DNA of 64,000 bases from contig NC_079423.1 in assembly GCF_026213295.1 (NCBI RefSeq), forward strand, positions 21,142,039-21,206,038, in the 5' to 3' direction. The position numbers and the translations under genes are program-made. Within the stretch, counting starts at the first letter, position 1; the number at the start of each line of letters is the position of its first letter. The notes under the pieces are model-generated. The model ran no database searches and had not been told where the DNA came from. It saw only the letters and a program-made list of their open reading frames with translations. Below, piece after piece: positions 1-11,761 of the stretch. Source of the DNA: Gadus chalcogrammus (lineage: Eukaryota; Chordata; Actinopteri; Gadiformes; Gadidae).

Positions 1-54
1 TGTGTGTGTGTGTGTGTGTGTGTGCGTGTGCGTGTGTGTTTGTGTTTGTGTATG
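1..54. repeat. (TG)n microsatellite at window edge
   Basis: Pure TG dinucleotides run from the left edge to about position 24 and then degenerate with interspersed C and T. The tract probably continues beyond the window. Confidence 0.9.
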
Positions 55-2138
55 TCCATGGAAAGGGGAAGGACGGTTCGGCTGTTTGGGGTCTTTAGGA
101 GAGAGTCATACTGGGGTTAGCGAAGCAAATGTGCCTAAAGGTCATTCCGAGGTCACACAGCTAATACATTGGGACTGGGTAGGAAAACCCCTTGATGCTT
201 TGTAATACCTGGGACAATAAATTCCCTCTGACATTTCTAGTGCCTTCCATGACTAAGTAGGGCAAGGTGGCCAGCATAAAGCAGAGAGAGGCTTGGCAGG
301 TTGGGTGCATGTTTGGCTGAATTATCATTATCAGGGTTCAACTCATTGAATGTTCTGCTTCAGTTAACACACCGTTAAAGTGATGGATCTAAAAGTGGGC
401 TACGTTTGAGCTGTGCTTTTTTCCCACTCCGTGTCCTATCTTAGTTGTTGTGCTTCCAGAGGATTCGGTGTCCCACAGCCGGCAGCGTCATTCCCTCCAT
501 CCGCATTTGTTCTCTTCTGTTGTCTGTTTTTACTGCGATGAGTCAGAAACAAAAGAACTCTGAGATCTGCAGAACTTGTTCCTGATGTCCGAGCGCTGGG
601 TCACAGATGAGACTTCCTTTCAGTGGGAACATTGAGACGGACTGAGAGAAAGCGGTTGATGAATGGCTGATGATAGTGGTTTGGAGATGAAACCGATAAA
701 ACACAAAGGCTTGTAAAATAAAGGCAGATGTAAACCATTTCTATTTATTTTCAGCAATATTTAGGTGCCCTTTAGCCCCGAAAACATATAAACATTTAAA
801 GCAATAGAGACATGCTGGTGGCTATTTATTTTTGGTTATTCCAATTGTTTATTGAACTTGAACAACAAGAGCAGAATTTCATGATGCATGTTTTTTTTTT
901 TTCCCCAGAACACCACCACAACCTAATGAGAAAGTGTTTTGCCAAGCCGGGGTCCCATGCATGCCACTCTAGGGTGAAGCAATGCATCCAGGGCGCCAAC
1001 ATTTGGTTTATTTTTCTGTCATTCAACAGACTCTTTCTCAACATGCTTGCAACACTCTGCTACGTCCGCTACACACGCACAAACACACACACATACACAC
1101 ACCACCTCCAGCGTACTCCCTACAACCAGACCCCAGCAGAGACACTCTATTTGATTTAAACATGAACACATAACAAAGTTAAATATGAGGAACTCATGCA
1201 CGTCGCTCATGTTTCCCACCAACACGTCCAACAGCCAACAGCCAACAGCCAACAGCCCAGAGCCCCGCGCTTATTCCTGGACCCCTGCACACATTTCACT
1301 TCTCCCCATGGCTCATATCGCTGGGCCTTCCTCCGCGTCTGACTTATTGAGTAACCACTAACCAACAGCATATTTTTCCTCTGAGAGACAAAACAGTGAA
1401 ACCTAAAAGTTAGAACGAAGTTAGAAATGCTGAAATTGAGGCATGAGTGCCAAGGGTTGATTCTGAACTGTAAGTCAAGCAACAGAACATGTTGAGGAGC
1501 ATGTTTCACCAGCTCCTGGTCTTGGTTTGTGTTATCTCTCGAAATAGGGCGTGTGAGAAGCGTCAGTGTAGTAACTCTGCACTGCACTATTAGTGCTTGT
1601 AGTTAGTGCATGCTGCATGCTGCTTCTTCTCGCTACTCTTTGCCTTCAGCTACGGCCACCGGCTAGCACCTAACACGGGTGAATAGGGAGCCGAGTGCGT
1701 AAGTCTCCTACTGCCGGTACATAGCCACTCCAACGCCAAGACTCCTGCAGTGCCTCCTCCTGGCCACACATGGTACATGGGTACCTTGCGGTCCCAGGCT
1801 AAACTTCAGCGGATCTCGGAGCAGCAGTAGGCCCCAGAGAGAAGGCATGCAGGCCCACCCACTGTCCCAACTATGGGCAAATAGGATGTGGCTCATAGCG
1901 ATGGTAGGCAACCCCTCTAGGTGAAGATGGTGTCTGTGGTCACTCCGAACAAAAAACACAGGTGTTGCTCGCCCTTGCATCCGCACCGTACACCATCGGG
2001 AGTTCGGGGAGCAAGGGCGGATGACAAATTAATATCCGAGATGGCCAGAGTTGGGCTGCGAGGAGTTGTGCCCCACAATCCTTGCACATTGTTAGGTTTG
2101 CCAACGGAGAACCTAGCATTGAATGATCAATGGTAGAC
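55..2138. other. Intergenic or intronic sequence without recognisable gene
   Basis: No conserved protein or RNA gene is visible. Open frames here are short and lack family motifs. A small 7-bp tandem repeat (CCAACAG, about four copies) lies near 1228-1258, and a short CA-rich stretch near 1070-1105. Confidence 0.5.
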
Positions 2139-3340
2139 ACCAGTGGAGGCTTCTCCAGTGAGGAGTGGGAGGAAGATCCTCCTTAACATTGTTGAGAATA
2201 AAAAATGTAGAATGCCCAGACTACTGCAATGAATTAATGCCCTTAAATATGACTACTTTAATGCCTTTGTATATGTAATGCTAAACATTAGCACCACCTA
2301 TCGCCTATTGACATTACTTCAGGTAGGTCTTTCCTTCCTCAGCCTCCATTCTCTCCCATTAATTTTCCCGAAAGTGTTGGCGGCCAGTGAATAACATGGG
2401 GTTCAATGGGAGAGAGGAGGAAAGTCCTCCTCTGACCATCCAATGTGACTAGCTAAGGGATCTGGATCGCGCCAACGTCCATTCGCGAATGGAGCCCTGG
2501 CTGCGCTATGAACCAATAAGTCGGACTTCTGGCTGTGGGGCGGTGCTCTACTGTTCATTGTGGTACAGTGCGGCTCTGTTCGCTTATACTGGCGTTTCCG
2601 CCGAGCGGTGCGGCCCAGTTCGCTTATATTCACGTTTCCACCTCCAAAAGGTGGGCAAGGTCCCGAAATAAACGGGCTGAGCCTACATATTTTGTAGGCG
2701 CAGAGTGTCCGTTGGTAACCCAACAGACACTCCTCCGTTGGGTTACTAAGACGTCTAAAAGGGTAGCGAAAACGTGGAGCTACACAAGCCAAGTTATTCT
2801 GAAATCACTTAAATCACTTAAAATATCCCATTTGGTATGACCAGGTCACTGATATCTTTGCAACAGAAACAGCGAGGAGGATTGACTGAACTAAAAATTA
2901 AGGCCCTCAATCTTAATTGGCTTAACACCATGACCAACATTCTGAAACAACCATCAACATCCACATTTGCCTCAAACAATGTTAGGCTTACAGCCTATGC
3001 AAATAGTTTTGAATTAATGTTCTTGTTGTTCTTTTAATTGTTAGTTACTATGACCGTTCTGTTTAATATTGTGGAAAGGATCTTAGTGAATGATTCAGAG
3101 CATGATGCATTTTAAACGGCATCACTTTTGTGTCTTCATTTTTCTTAAAACAATTGTAGCTGACAATAAACATAGCCAAATTACAACCAATAGCTTCCGT
3201 CATTGAGGGCAAAAATAGGCCCAATGATAGGCCTGATTTGACTTATTGGCTTTGCATCCCTTCCTTCTGCCCTTGTAGTCCAAGACGTGCTTCCCACCAG
3301 TTGTCAAAGTACAATGCTACCACTGGTGGATTTGTATAAA
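2139..3340. other. Possible fragments of a non-autonomous DNA transposon
   Basis: The stretch 2139-2190 (CAGTGGAGGCTTCTCC followed by GAGGAGG/CCTCCT motifs) resembles the end of fish hAT-like elements. A related palindromic GGAGGAAAGTCCTCC block occurs near 2412-2440. Two related 34-bp segments (TGCGGC..GTTCGCTTATA) lie at about 2570-2643. I could not find a matching opposite terminus or a target-site duplication, so the limits are arbitrary. No gene is visible here. Confidence 0.25.
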
Positions 3341-3825
3341 TTTTACTCACATAATTATCCCTCCCTGCTATTTTGTTGTTCACCAAAACACCCTGAAACA
3401 ACTTGAGTCTCATATACTTATGCCACCATATCCCATTAACAGTGCAGGCAGGCTAATGGCAAACAAGCACACAGTCCTTCCTGCCTCACTTTAAAAACCA
3501 CCAGCCACTACTGTAAGACACCCCAATCACAAACCCTATACTTCCAGCGGAGGGAGTCCGCAGGAGACAAGCAGCGGATGGTGGTGCCGGTTCCCCCCCC
3601 CGAGGGGACACCATGATGACTAATTCCCAAACCCTCTCCTCCCCGCGTGGAGAGGAAGGGTTCAGTCCGAACACAGCAAACTGTCCAATGCGCTTTTGCG
3701 TTGTAGGAGACCATTTATTATGGGAACCTTCAATGCAAACACAGCACGAGAGGAGGCATGGCTGGAGGAACTAGTGCACTGTGTTGAGGAAAGGGGAGTG
3801 GAGCTTCACCCTGACCATCCCCGCA

Positions 3826-4125
3826 GAGTGGGTGTGTATTTATTCATCATCATCTTCATCATCACTTTTTCCCTCTTGGCAAACCTTGGGGTGCTCGTGT
3901 CTGAACATATGGTCTAGCACCCGCAGTGGGCAGCGGCAGGGGGGCAGGTGGGGGTTTCAGGTGCCTTTGCTGGAGCACACCTCATCCGTGGTTGAGGACG
4001 TAGGAGAGTGCTGCACAACTACTTCCCCCGTCCACTTTTTTTTTTTTGTGTACCGGTTGGGACTCGAACCGGCCATCCTCCGGTTACCGGTATAACTCCT
4101 TAACCAGTAGGCCAGCGATGCCCCA
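3826..4125 (-). mobile_element. tRNA-derived SINE inserted in the LINE endonuclease
   Basis: On the minus strand a tRNA-like head runs from about 4123 (GGGGCATCGCTGGCCTAC) to 4047. It has an A-box-like TGGCCTACTGG and a perfect B-box, GGTTCGAGTCC. An A-run at about 4037-4047 follows, then a core with the sequence GAGGTGTGCTCCAGCAAAGGCACC that is familiar from fish V/HpaI-type SINEs. The tail is a GATGAT-rich segment near 3848-3862. It splits the endonuclease frame, so it inserted after the LINE. Confidence 0.65.
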
Positions 4126-4347
4126 ATCACCTCTTCTGCATGTCGGAATGATGCTCCACTGGTGGTGTGTGGCTCCTGGTGACCCCTCAAGCGCGAAGAA
4201 CTCTCCGGAGGGTTCAGCAGCACACTGACAGGATTCTTATCGCTGACTTGGAACGGAACCGTGTAACAACAATTATGAGTGCGTACTCCCCCACCAATGC
4301 AGCACCAGTCGAGGATGCGCAGAAGTTCTACGACGACCTAAGCACAG

Positions 4348-4428
4348 CAATCCACCATGTGCCAGCCCACAACTCAATCCACCATGTGCCAGCCCACAAC
4401 TCAATCCACCATGTGCCAGCCAACAACT
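4348..4428 (+). repeat. 27-bp in-frame triplication inside LINE endonuclease
   Basis: The unit CAATCCACCATGTGCCAGCC... repeats exactly every 27 bp, starting at 4348, 4375 and 4402. Each copy adds nine residues (SIHHVPAHN-like), so the frame stays open through all three copies. Confidence 0.9.
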
Positions 4429-5105
4429 TCCTAGTAATCATGGGAGACTTCAACACAAGGCTCGGACCAGAAGACGCACCTGGGTACCTGGGTCAATTCA
4501 TCAAAACAGGACCTTAAGGTGAGGAAGGCGCTGGCATGGAAGGCCCTGAATGGCATGACTAGTGTTTGGAAATCCATTCTCCCTTGACACATAAAAATTA
4601 GCCTCTTCCAAACAACCGTGGAGTTTGTACTCCTTTATTGCTGTGAATCCTGGACCTTGAAGCCCACCCTGCAGAAGTCTCTGGATGGATGCTACGCCAG
4701 AATGCTGCATGTAATACTGAACATACACCAGAACGAGCATGTTACAAACAAGCATCTGTATGAGGGGCTACCAAGGCAGTGGTAGCCCCAAACAAAGTGG
4801 CATCCAGGAGGATAAATCTTGCTTGTCACTGCCACAGACACCAAGAACTTTCAGCTAGCAAGCTAGTGCTCTGGGAGCCAAAACACGGGCACTGACTAAG
4901 AAGACGTTCCACGCCGACATACGTGGACATACTCTACAGAGAGCTCTACAGAACTGGCTGGATGCATGGAGAAAAGGCGTGGATTGGAATCTCCTATGGT
5001 AGGACAACTCAATATGATGGTCCCCTCTGCACTCAGATCCGGGCTTCCACTACTGTCCCTTATTGGAGAACAGAGGAAACCAAGAAAGGATTAGATAGGA
5101 TTTCT

Positions 5106-6200
5106 TGCTAAGTTATATTAGCATGCTGTAGCCTTATTGTGTAGTTATCTGGCCAATTGCATGTGGTCTGACACAAAGGACAGTACAATTATTTCCAGAA
5201 ACACGAGATCAGTGGTCCAGTGTAGTTCCCTTTCTAACACAGTGCTGAGAATTGATCTCATCATTTGCAGAACACCACATCCGACAGACTTCACCCTCAA
5301 TATCAATCCATTTTTAAACTAGTTTGAAATACATACCGGGACATGGTTAATTTCTCAGAGATATATTTTCTTGTTTGGTAACCCCCTAATTAGCCACCAA
5401 AGTCACCAATCGATGCGCCCTGCTCAATTTATACTCAAGTCTGCGTGTATAAGGGTGTTGCCTTCCTGTGAATTTAAGTTAAGAACCATAACTGGAGCCG
5501 GTGGATGACAAACCAATGAAGAAACAGAACGAACACTTTAAAAGCCCTGGGACTTTAAAAGCCCACTTTAAAAGCCACTTTAAAGAGCCTGGCTGTATTT
5601 CCAACAAGTTGAAATGCTGCCAGGGCAATCTGAACCTTTGCAAAACATTTTAATGATGTAGGTAGAGGTAAGCACTAAAATGTGTGCATATTCCACCCAG
5701 TTTTTTTTACTGTAATGTGCATGCAGTTAGCATTACAGTCGTAGTATATATAAATCATGAGCCAGACTTTATCCGGTACCTCCCAACAACACTAGCAGCC
5801 CAAGTGAATCACACCAAAATGTGTATGAGCAAATGACAGTGATGAGTAAAGGAGGTACAATCCCTTTGAGAACTTTAACAAATAATTCTTTGCTAATAAA
5901 CATAAACAAATATAAATTGAAGCCAACATTGTAAAGGGTGGTTAATGAGAAAAAATGAATACCTTATGTTTGTTTCCCTCTGCCAGATAATGTATGGGGA
6001 ACTATAAAACAGAGCCAAATTGATATAAGGCATAATTCCAGTGGAATCTAAATAGCTTGGGTTTTACTGCTGTGCACATCGTGTGTGATCTCCCATTTAT
6101 AGGCCGACCGCAGCTACTGTTGGTGTTTAATAGGTGAGCTGCTAACCAGCTTAATTGAGCATGCGTGACTTTGCTAGCATATAAACACATTAGTAATCAG

Positions 6201-6209
<9 letters not shown>
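5106..6209. other. No gene seen
   Basis: AT-rich sequence with no conserved protein or RNA motif. A short degenerate repeat of ACTTTAAAAGCC occurs near 5538-5590. Confidence 0.5.

Positions 6210-6243
<34 letters not shown>
6208..6243. repeat. (AC)n microsatellite
   Basis: About 17 AC units, preceded by ACATACATAC. Confidence 0.9.
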
Positions 6244-6249
<6 letters not shown>

Positions 6250-6659
6250 TTATGGCGAGTGTGGTGTCAATTTTGCCAGTTTTGTGGGAATGATTTAAGG
6301 ACTGTTTGAATTAATGTGTTCCACATAAGTCGCGTAAAACCATAGGAACTGACATGGGGAACTTCCAGGTCTATGAGAGAGAGCGGATGAAAAGATTCAA
6401 CAGAGCTCCATCTCGCTCATGTGTCTAATGTCCGGGTAGCTTACCGCTATGTAGTACAGATGTTGTTCATTGTATGACTCTGCTTTGATATCCTGCCTAG
6501 TATCATACTGAAAGCCACAGAATGGCAAATGTTATTCAACGATATTTGTCAGATTTACGAGAGCCACATGTGATCTGGATCCAATCAGGATCAAACTCTT
6601 GTTTGTTTGCAAGTGGAGAGAATGAGATTAATGGAAGCTCTGTTGTGTTCAAAGAAAGC

Positions 6660-7010
6660 ATTTTTGCATGTAATTAAGTTAATTTGCCTGGCTATTGCCA
6701 GACCAAGCTCAATCGTAGATTGCACGTTGTTCTGGGTAGGCTGCTGTCATTTTCTTCAGCAGAAGAGGCGGGATCAACGGGCCTAGTTCAAACCACTCTG
6801 TACGCAATTGGCTGCTTACCGTCGCTTCTCTGTCGTAATTGTGTTAAACCAGCCAATAGCACACCAGGGGGAAAAGCCAGCTTGCTGATTGGATCCCGCA
6901 AGAACATATCGGAAGCAGAAAGAAATGTATTGCTCTTCTCCAGACCCTTCTGCAGGGCGAATTCAAATTGCCGGCAGAATGGGCTGGGGTACCCACAGTC
7001 TATAAGTTAA
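6660..7010. other. Possible DNA-transposon remnant
   Basis: The block begins with GCCTGGCTATTGCCAGACCA and contains two CCAATxxC-like motifs. It resembles the terminal part of dispersed fish repeats, but I could not define paired inverted ends. Short GT-rich tracts follow at 7036-7072 and 7334-7440. No coding evidence. Confidence 0.2.
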
Positions 7011-7868
7011 TGTCAATTAGAGAATGAAGAAAGTGTGTTTGTGTGTATGTGTGTGTATGTGTGTGTGTGTGTATTATCCACTAATGAATGAATTGTGTCA
7101 ACAGTTTGCCTTTTCTGTCATTTTTCTGAAAAGGTAAGATGTGTCCAGACATACATTAAAACATTAATTCGTAGAACAGGGGGAGCTTTAGGAGTGTGTA
7201 AATATCAAAAAATCAAAGTCATTACCCATACTGCATTCCTTCACTCCGCTCTCTAACCCTGATAGTTCCTTTTCATATAATGTTTCAGCTCACCTAATTT
7301 CAAACAGATGGTTTATATTGACATACATGGCCTTGTGTGTGTATGTATGTGTGTTTCTGTGTGTGTGTGTGTGTGTGTGTTTGCATGTGTGTGTGGGTCT
7401 TTGGGTATGTGTTTGCGTGTGTTTGTGTGTATGTGTTTGTATTATTAATAGATACCCAGGGGCTATTTGACTCCACTCTATCTTGACTGTGACTTGAGAT
7501 GTAATTCAATTAGAAAATAGGTACATATTTTCTAAGGCACAAAAGAAAAAAGCTAAAATAAAACATGGTATTACCCTTTGTCAAGGTAATGTGAACAGTT
7601 GGCCTGGGTTAAAACAAGACTAAATAACTCAAATAGAATCATATATAAACACACACTTACACGCACGCACACACACAGACACCCACACACTCACTAAACT
7701 CACACACACACACAAACACACAGATGCAGGTCCAACTTGTTAACTTGTCCACTCAATTTGTTTGCATCAAGCCAGGCCAGTCTGAGATTTTGCAGCAGAG
7801 AAGACATTATTTCTTGTCTTGTACATAAATGTGTGTTAGATTGTGGGCTTGTGTGCGTGTCTGTGTCT

Positions 7869-7873
<5 letters not shown>

Positions 7874-7958
<85 letters not shown>
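7874..7958. repeat. (TG)n microsatellite
   Basis: An uninterrupted 85-bp TG tract, flanked on the left by a TGTGTC hexanucleotide-like segment (7855-7874). Confidence 0.95.
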
Positions 7959-7965
<7 letters not shown>

Positions 7966-8253
7966 AGTATGAAACCATAAATTGGGGTTTTCCCCCACTT
8001 GTTTCCTGTGTGTGGAGGCCATTGACCACAGACTGACCACAGAGGGAGAAGAGCCGGGGCAACAGCCTGCCTGCTGAATAGGGAGAGGTACCGGGTTGAC
8101 CAGACACCCACTGTCCTCACCGAGTGCTCTGGGGAGGGCGGAGCCATGCAGAGAGATTGACAGAGTGCTCCCAGCCGTCAGTCATCTAGCTTGCACATGC
8201 CCTCTTTCGCAGATATTTCTATAATGGTACAGCAAGGATACAAACAGTATACA

Positions 8254-8256
<3 letters not shown>

Positions 8257-8320
<64 letters not shown>
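8257..8320. repeat. (AC)n microsatellite
   Basis: A pure 64-bp AC tract that continues as a degenerate CA-rich region to about 8405. Confidence 0.95.
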
Positions 8321-8327
<7 letters not shown>

Positions 8328-8804
8328 AACAAACACAAACACACTGACACACACACAAAGACACAAACGCACACACACAAAAACTCATACGCACACACAC
8401 ACATGCACAGAGCTATGTATTTAGATCCATGCTGTGCCACTGCACACTGTTGTTTAGCTTATAAAGCAAGCAGAGGATGGGAGGATTGAATACATATTAT
8501 TGTATCCTAGCCTTTCATTAGCTCTGAGCTAGAGTTACATGTCCACGATGGGTGCCTCTCGCGGGGCTAATAACCACCTCCATTCCACATTGTGTACAAA
8601 AGGGCAGAAGGGTCAATCGTTGAAGGATTACAAAAATTGTTTTATTAATATTGAACAATAAAACAGGATTACTTTCCTCTGAATCATTTATTTGTTTTTT
8701 ATCAGCTCTAATCACCAGGGGGTTCACAGAGGAGTCAGAGTGAGAGACAGAAAGGTCATGGGAGCAGTTGGCAGTGAGATATATAGGTGCTTGTGGGGGG
8801 GTGC

Positions 8805-8919
<115 letters not shown>

Positions 8920-8967
8920 GGTGTGTCTGAGAAAGAAAGACAGAGTGTGTGTAAGATTGCCAGGAAA

Positions 8968-8970
<3 letters not shown>

Positions 8971-9012
<42 letters not shown>

Positions 9013-9020
9013 GGGGGGGG
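8971..9020. repeat. (AG)n tract followed by 19-bp poly-G
   Basis: AG dinucleotides cover 8971-9001 and run directly into 19 uninterrupted G residues (9002-9020). The purine-rich strand continues with GA-rich sequence to about 9085, giving a roughly 115-bp purine-biased strand. Confidence 0.95.
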
Positions 9021-9754
9021 AAGAGAGAATCAACAAGGGAGATAAAGAAGGACGGGAAGATGGAGAGGGAGTGGAGGGTGGAGGTAAATCAAATCCAGAT
9101 GGTCTGAATCTCCTATATTGTTTCCAACTCAAACCAGCTGGCCGCTCTTGGCTCATCCATCAAAATAAACATTTTCTCGATGGCCACGAGCTACGCTGAT
9201 CTGTTAGTCATTAGGACAGCTCTCCTGCACCCAGCCGCTTCAGATGCACTCACTCTTGGTGCACACCGGGCCGCACTCTCAGAGGAGTGTGCACACACAC
9301 AGACACACATGCAAAACATTTTTGAAAACACTGTCGTTCGTACAAAATTCACACTGAGCCACAAATTCAGATATGTTACAAGATGTACTATAAAAGGATG
9401 TGTTGATTCCTTTCTGACATGGATGCGGAGCGATATGTTATTGTAAGTTTTACAATAACATAGTTTTTGCTGCATCTGTGCTGTTTCGGCTTAGTTCATT
9501 TGAACACAGTCAATGAATTTTGAAACAATTAGTTCAGGGAGATGGAAGAAATAGATGCTTTGCCCTTAACACATTTCATTGAAGCCAACAATGTTTTTTT
9601 ATCATAAAAAAAAAAACCTGCTTACTACTTCAAACGCTTCCCGCCTCGTTCTTTGTGTGGGGACTTTGGCCTTCATTTGGACCCCTGCAGTTATATCAAG
9701 AGCTGTGGTAAGTGATTCAAACCTTGATCATCTGCTGAAGAATTTCTCCCAGTC

Positions 9755-10275
9755 TCTCACGTCCCCACCGTCTCTCACGTAACCACCGTCTCCTACATCC
9801 CCATCGTCTCTCACATCCCAATCGTCTCTCACGTCCCAATAGTCTCCCACATTCCATACTCTCCACAGTCTCTCACATCCCCACCTTCTCCCACGTCCCC
9901 GCACTCTCTCACGTCCCCAGCATCTCCCACGTCCCCATTATCACCCACGTCCCCACCTTCTTTCACGTCCCCGCCGTCTCCCACGTCCCCATACTCTCTC
10001 ACGTCCCCATTCTCCCACGTCCCCCAGCATCGTGGGAGATGACGCTCCGCATCATCTCCAGCGTCTCCACCGTCTCCCACGTCCCAACCCTCTCCCACAT
10101 CCCCAAACTCTCCCCCATCTCTCACATCCCCATTGTCTCTCACGTCCCCACCGTCTCCCATTTCCCCATCATCTCCCACGTCCTCGCTGTCTCTCACGTC
10201 CCAACCATCTCTCACGTCCCCACCGTCTATCATATCCCCCCCATCTCCCACCTCCCCATCGTCCCTGACGTCCCC
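9755..10275. repeat. Degenerate ~15-bp minisatellite (CTCTCACGTCCCCAC)
   Basis: The phrase CGTCTCTCACGTCCCCA recurs about every 15 bp with many substitutions and occasional 12-bp or 18-bp variants. Because the unit is a multiple of three, long open frames appear on both strands (for example Gly-Asp-Val repeats on the minus strand). They follow from the repeat and show no gene features. Confidence 0.85.
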
Positions 10276-10282
10276 ATCTGAA

Positions 10283-10450
10283 AATCCCAGTTAAAAGGTT
10301 CTGGGTCTGATTCCCACAACCGTAGTCTAGCTGTAGGCATCCTTGAGCGAGGTGCCATAACCCCATGACTGCCTCTTTCATGACATGTATCTCAATGTAC
10401 TATCACTTTGGAGAAAATGATCTGCTACAACCTGACAATAAATTGTAATG
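10283..10450 (+). mobile_element. Degenerate tRNA-derived SINE
   Basis: GGTTCTGGGTCTGATTCCC (about 10298-10316) resembles a tRNA B-box and its flank. The core CATCCTTGAGCGAGGTGCC (about 10338-10356) is typical of fish V/HpaI-type SINEs. CACTTTGGAGAAAATGATCTGCT near 10405 resembles the familiar CTTTGGATAAAAGCGTCTGCT tail. The 5' head is truncated. Confidence 0.5.
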
Positions 10451-11143
10451 AAACATGAGTTCAGTCAGGGAAACCTGGCTTGTACAGCGACTTCACTGTA
10501 TTGTAAAACTGTCAGAGCATTATTGTATCTCAAGTAGCAGACAAATAAAGGCTCATAGACTTGGATGGATTGTGTGGAATAGTGCATATTAACACCAGTC
10601 CTTTGAAATTTACTATCATCATAACCACATCCTCATCACCCTTCCCTTCGTGACCATCCATCATCTGAGCACACCGTGAGCATTTTCGAATACATTGTTC
10701 AAGTTTGGATAGTAAAACGAATGCAACAGCCCACACATGTGCGATGCGATAAATCTATCACAAATGTTGTAATCGCTGAACTGCGCATCTGCAAAGTATA
10801 ATAACTTGTTTTTATCACTTCAGTGACTAGCACAATACCCGCAACACCCGCAACGTGAATTAAACAATGAGACTTAAGGCGCAGGCTGGTCTGCAGGACT
10901 GACCCCTGCCCACCCGACTGGGAGAAGGAGCAGTGTGAGAGAGAGAGAGCGCTGTTTGCATGCGGTGGCTGTGGACCTTGGGTGAGTATCTCTCACCTTA
11001 CCCCCTAGATAGGTATGGTTGCACTGACCCAGGGGAAGCCTAGGAACATACTACAAGTTCATCGAACCACGCAGGGACAGATGTTAGGTTACGGGCTGAC
11101 TACCCAGAGGGATAACGAGCGCGGTAAGTCAGCACGTAACAAT

Positions 11144-11161
11144 TGTGGGCTCATCCGGGAT
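11144..11161 (+). promoter_or_regulatory. Proline-tRNA-like primer binding site
   Basis: TGTGGGCTCATCCGGGAT matches 16 of 18 bases of the tRNA-Pro-complementary primer site used by many LTR elements. It marks the LTR/internal junction. Confidence 0.55.
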
Positions 11162-11320
11162 GGAGCAGGGAGCAGGTTCTAGCTGTGTAATGCTAACCGA
11201 GGCTGATTCGGCTTGAGTATTTGGCCCATGCGGTATCAGCTAGGCATGCAGGCTACTGGGGCAGTAGCGGTCGGCGAGTTAACTTGGTTTGTGTTTTTTT
11301 TTGGTACTGGTTGTTTTGGG

Positions 11321-11761
11321 AAATGGCGGAGTTTGATCCGGAACAGTTTTTGGACATTGATGTGACAAGGTCACGGTTGGCTAAGCTGGATAAACTCTGG
11401 TTATGGAACCTGATGGAGTATCTCGAGTTGGAGACACCAGAGGATGAACAAAAAAAACAGCCCTTGTACGCGCTATTCTGGTCGGCTGTAATGCCGAGGA
11501 GAGTGAACGGCAGGATAGATTGGGGGAGAGAGATAGGGAGCGACGGCATTAGAGCATGAAACTGGACTTTGAGAAAGCTAAGCTTTCTGTAGATCGCAGA
11601 TGTCAGGAACAGTGAGAAACTTATGACATGAGTAAATGTTTCTCTTTTGTCCCCAAGTTTGATCCTGATAATTGTGAGCTGTTCTTCGAGATGTTTGAAA
11701 AAATGTGCTCTTCCGCGACTGTGGTTGAAGGAAAAGTGGGTGACCCCTATTCAGGGCTCTC
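11321..11761 (+). pseudogene. gag-like pseudogene of LTR element
   Basis: A reading frame starts MAEFDPEQFLDIDVTRSRLAK at 11321 and stays open to about 11559. A second segment in another frame (FVPKFDPDNCELFFEMFEKM, about 11650-11710) resembles the conserved start of the gag capsid region. At least one stop and one frame change separate the two. The frame ends where the next transposon begins, so no functional product is expected. Identification rests on motif resemblance only. Confidence 0.45.

Larger units (their letters stand above)
3640..5105 (+). mobile_element. Degenerate non-LTR retrotransposon (LINE), endonuclease joined to C-terminal tail
   Basis: The plus strand reads GTFNANTAREEAWLEELVHCVEE near 3720-3800, the start of an APE-type endonuclease. 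After a SINE insertion it continues with RVTTIMSAYSPTN (about 4258-4300) and the catalytic GDFN motif (about 4442-4455). From about 4510 a second block (KVRKALAWKALNGM, then CESWTLKPTLQKSLDGCYARML) matches the region after the reverse-transcriptase palm in LINE open reading frame 2. The palm itself is absent, so the endonuclease is fused to the tail by a large internal deletion. Several stops and frame changes make it a pseudogene. The exact clade is uncertain. Confidence 0.75.
10870..11761 (+). mobile_element. 5' remnant of an LTR retroelement (LTR end, primer site, gag)
   Basis: TGTGGGCTCATCCGGGAT at about 11144-11161 differs by two bases from the classical proline-tRNA primer binding site, and the sequence to its left is then the end of a 5' LTR whose start I cannot fix. 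A gag-like reading frame follows: MAEFDPEQFLDIDVTRSRL from about 11321, then, after a frame change and stop codons, FVPKFDPDNCELFFEMFEKM (about 11650-11710). Gag proteins of fish Ty3/gypsy and related LTR elements carry similar blocks. The element is cut off at 11761 by a TTAA-flanked transposon. No pol is seen downstream. Confidence 0.55.

Noticed and set aside
2403..2792. 129-codon minus-strand frame
   Set aside because: No conserved motif. It overlaps repeat-like GCTTATA..GTTTCC duplications and an equally open plus-strand frame.
9829..10281. 140-codon Gly-Asp-Val-rich frame on the minus strand and Pro/His/Leu-rich frames on the plus strand
   Set aside because: They are by-products of a 15-bp minisatellite with no start context, splice signals or family resemblance.
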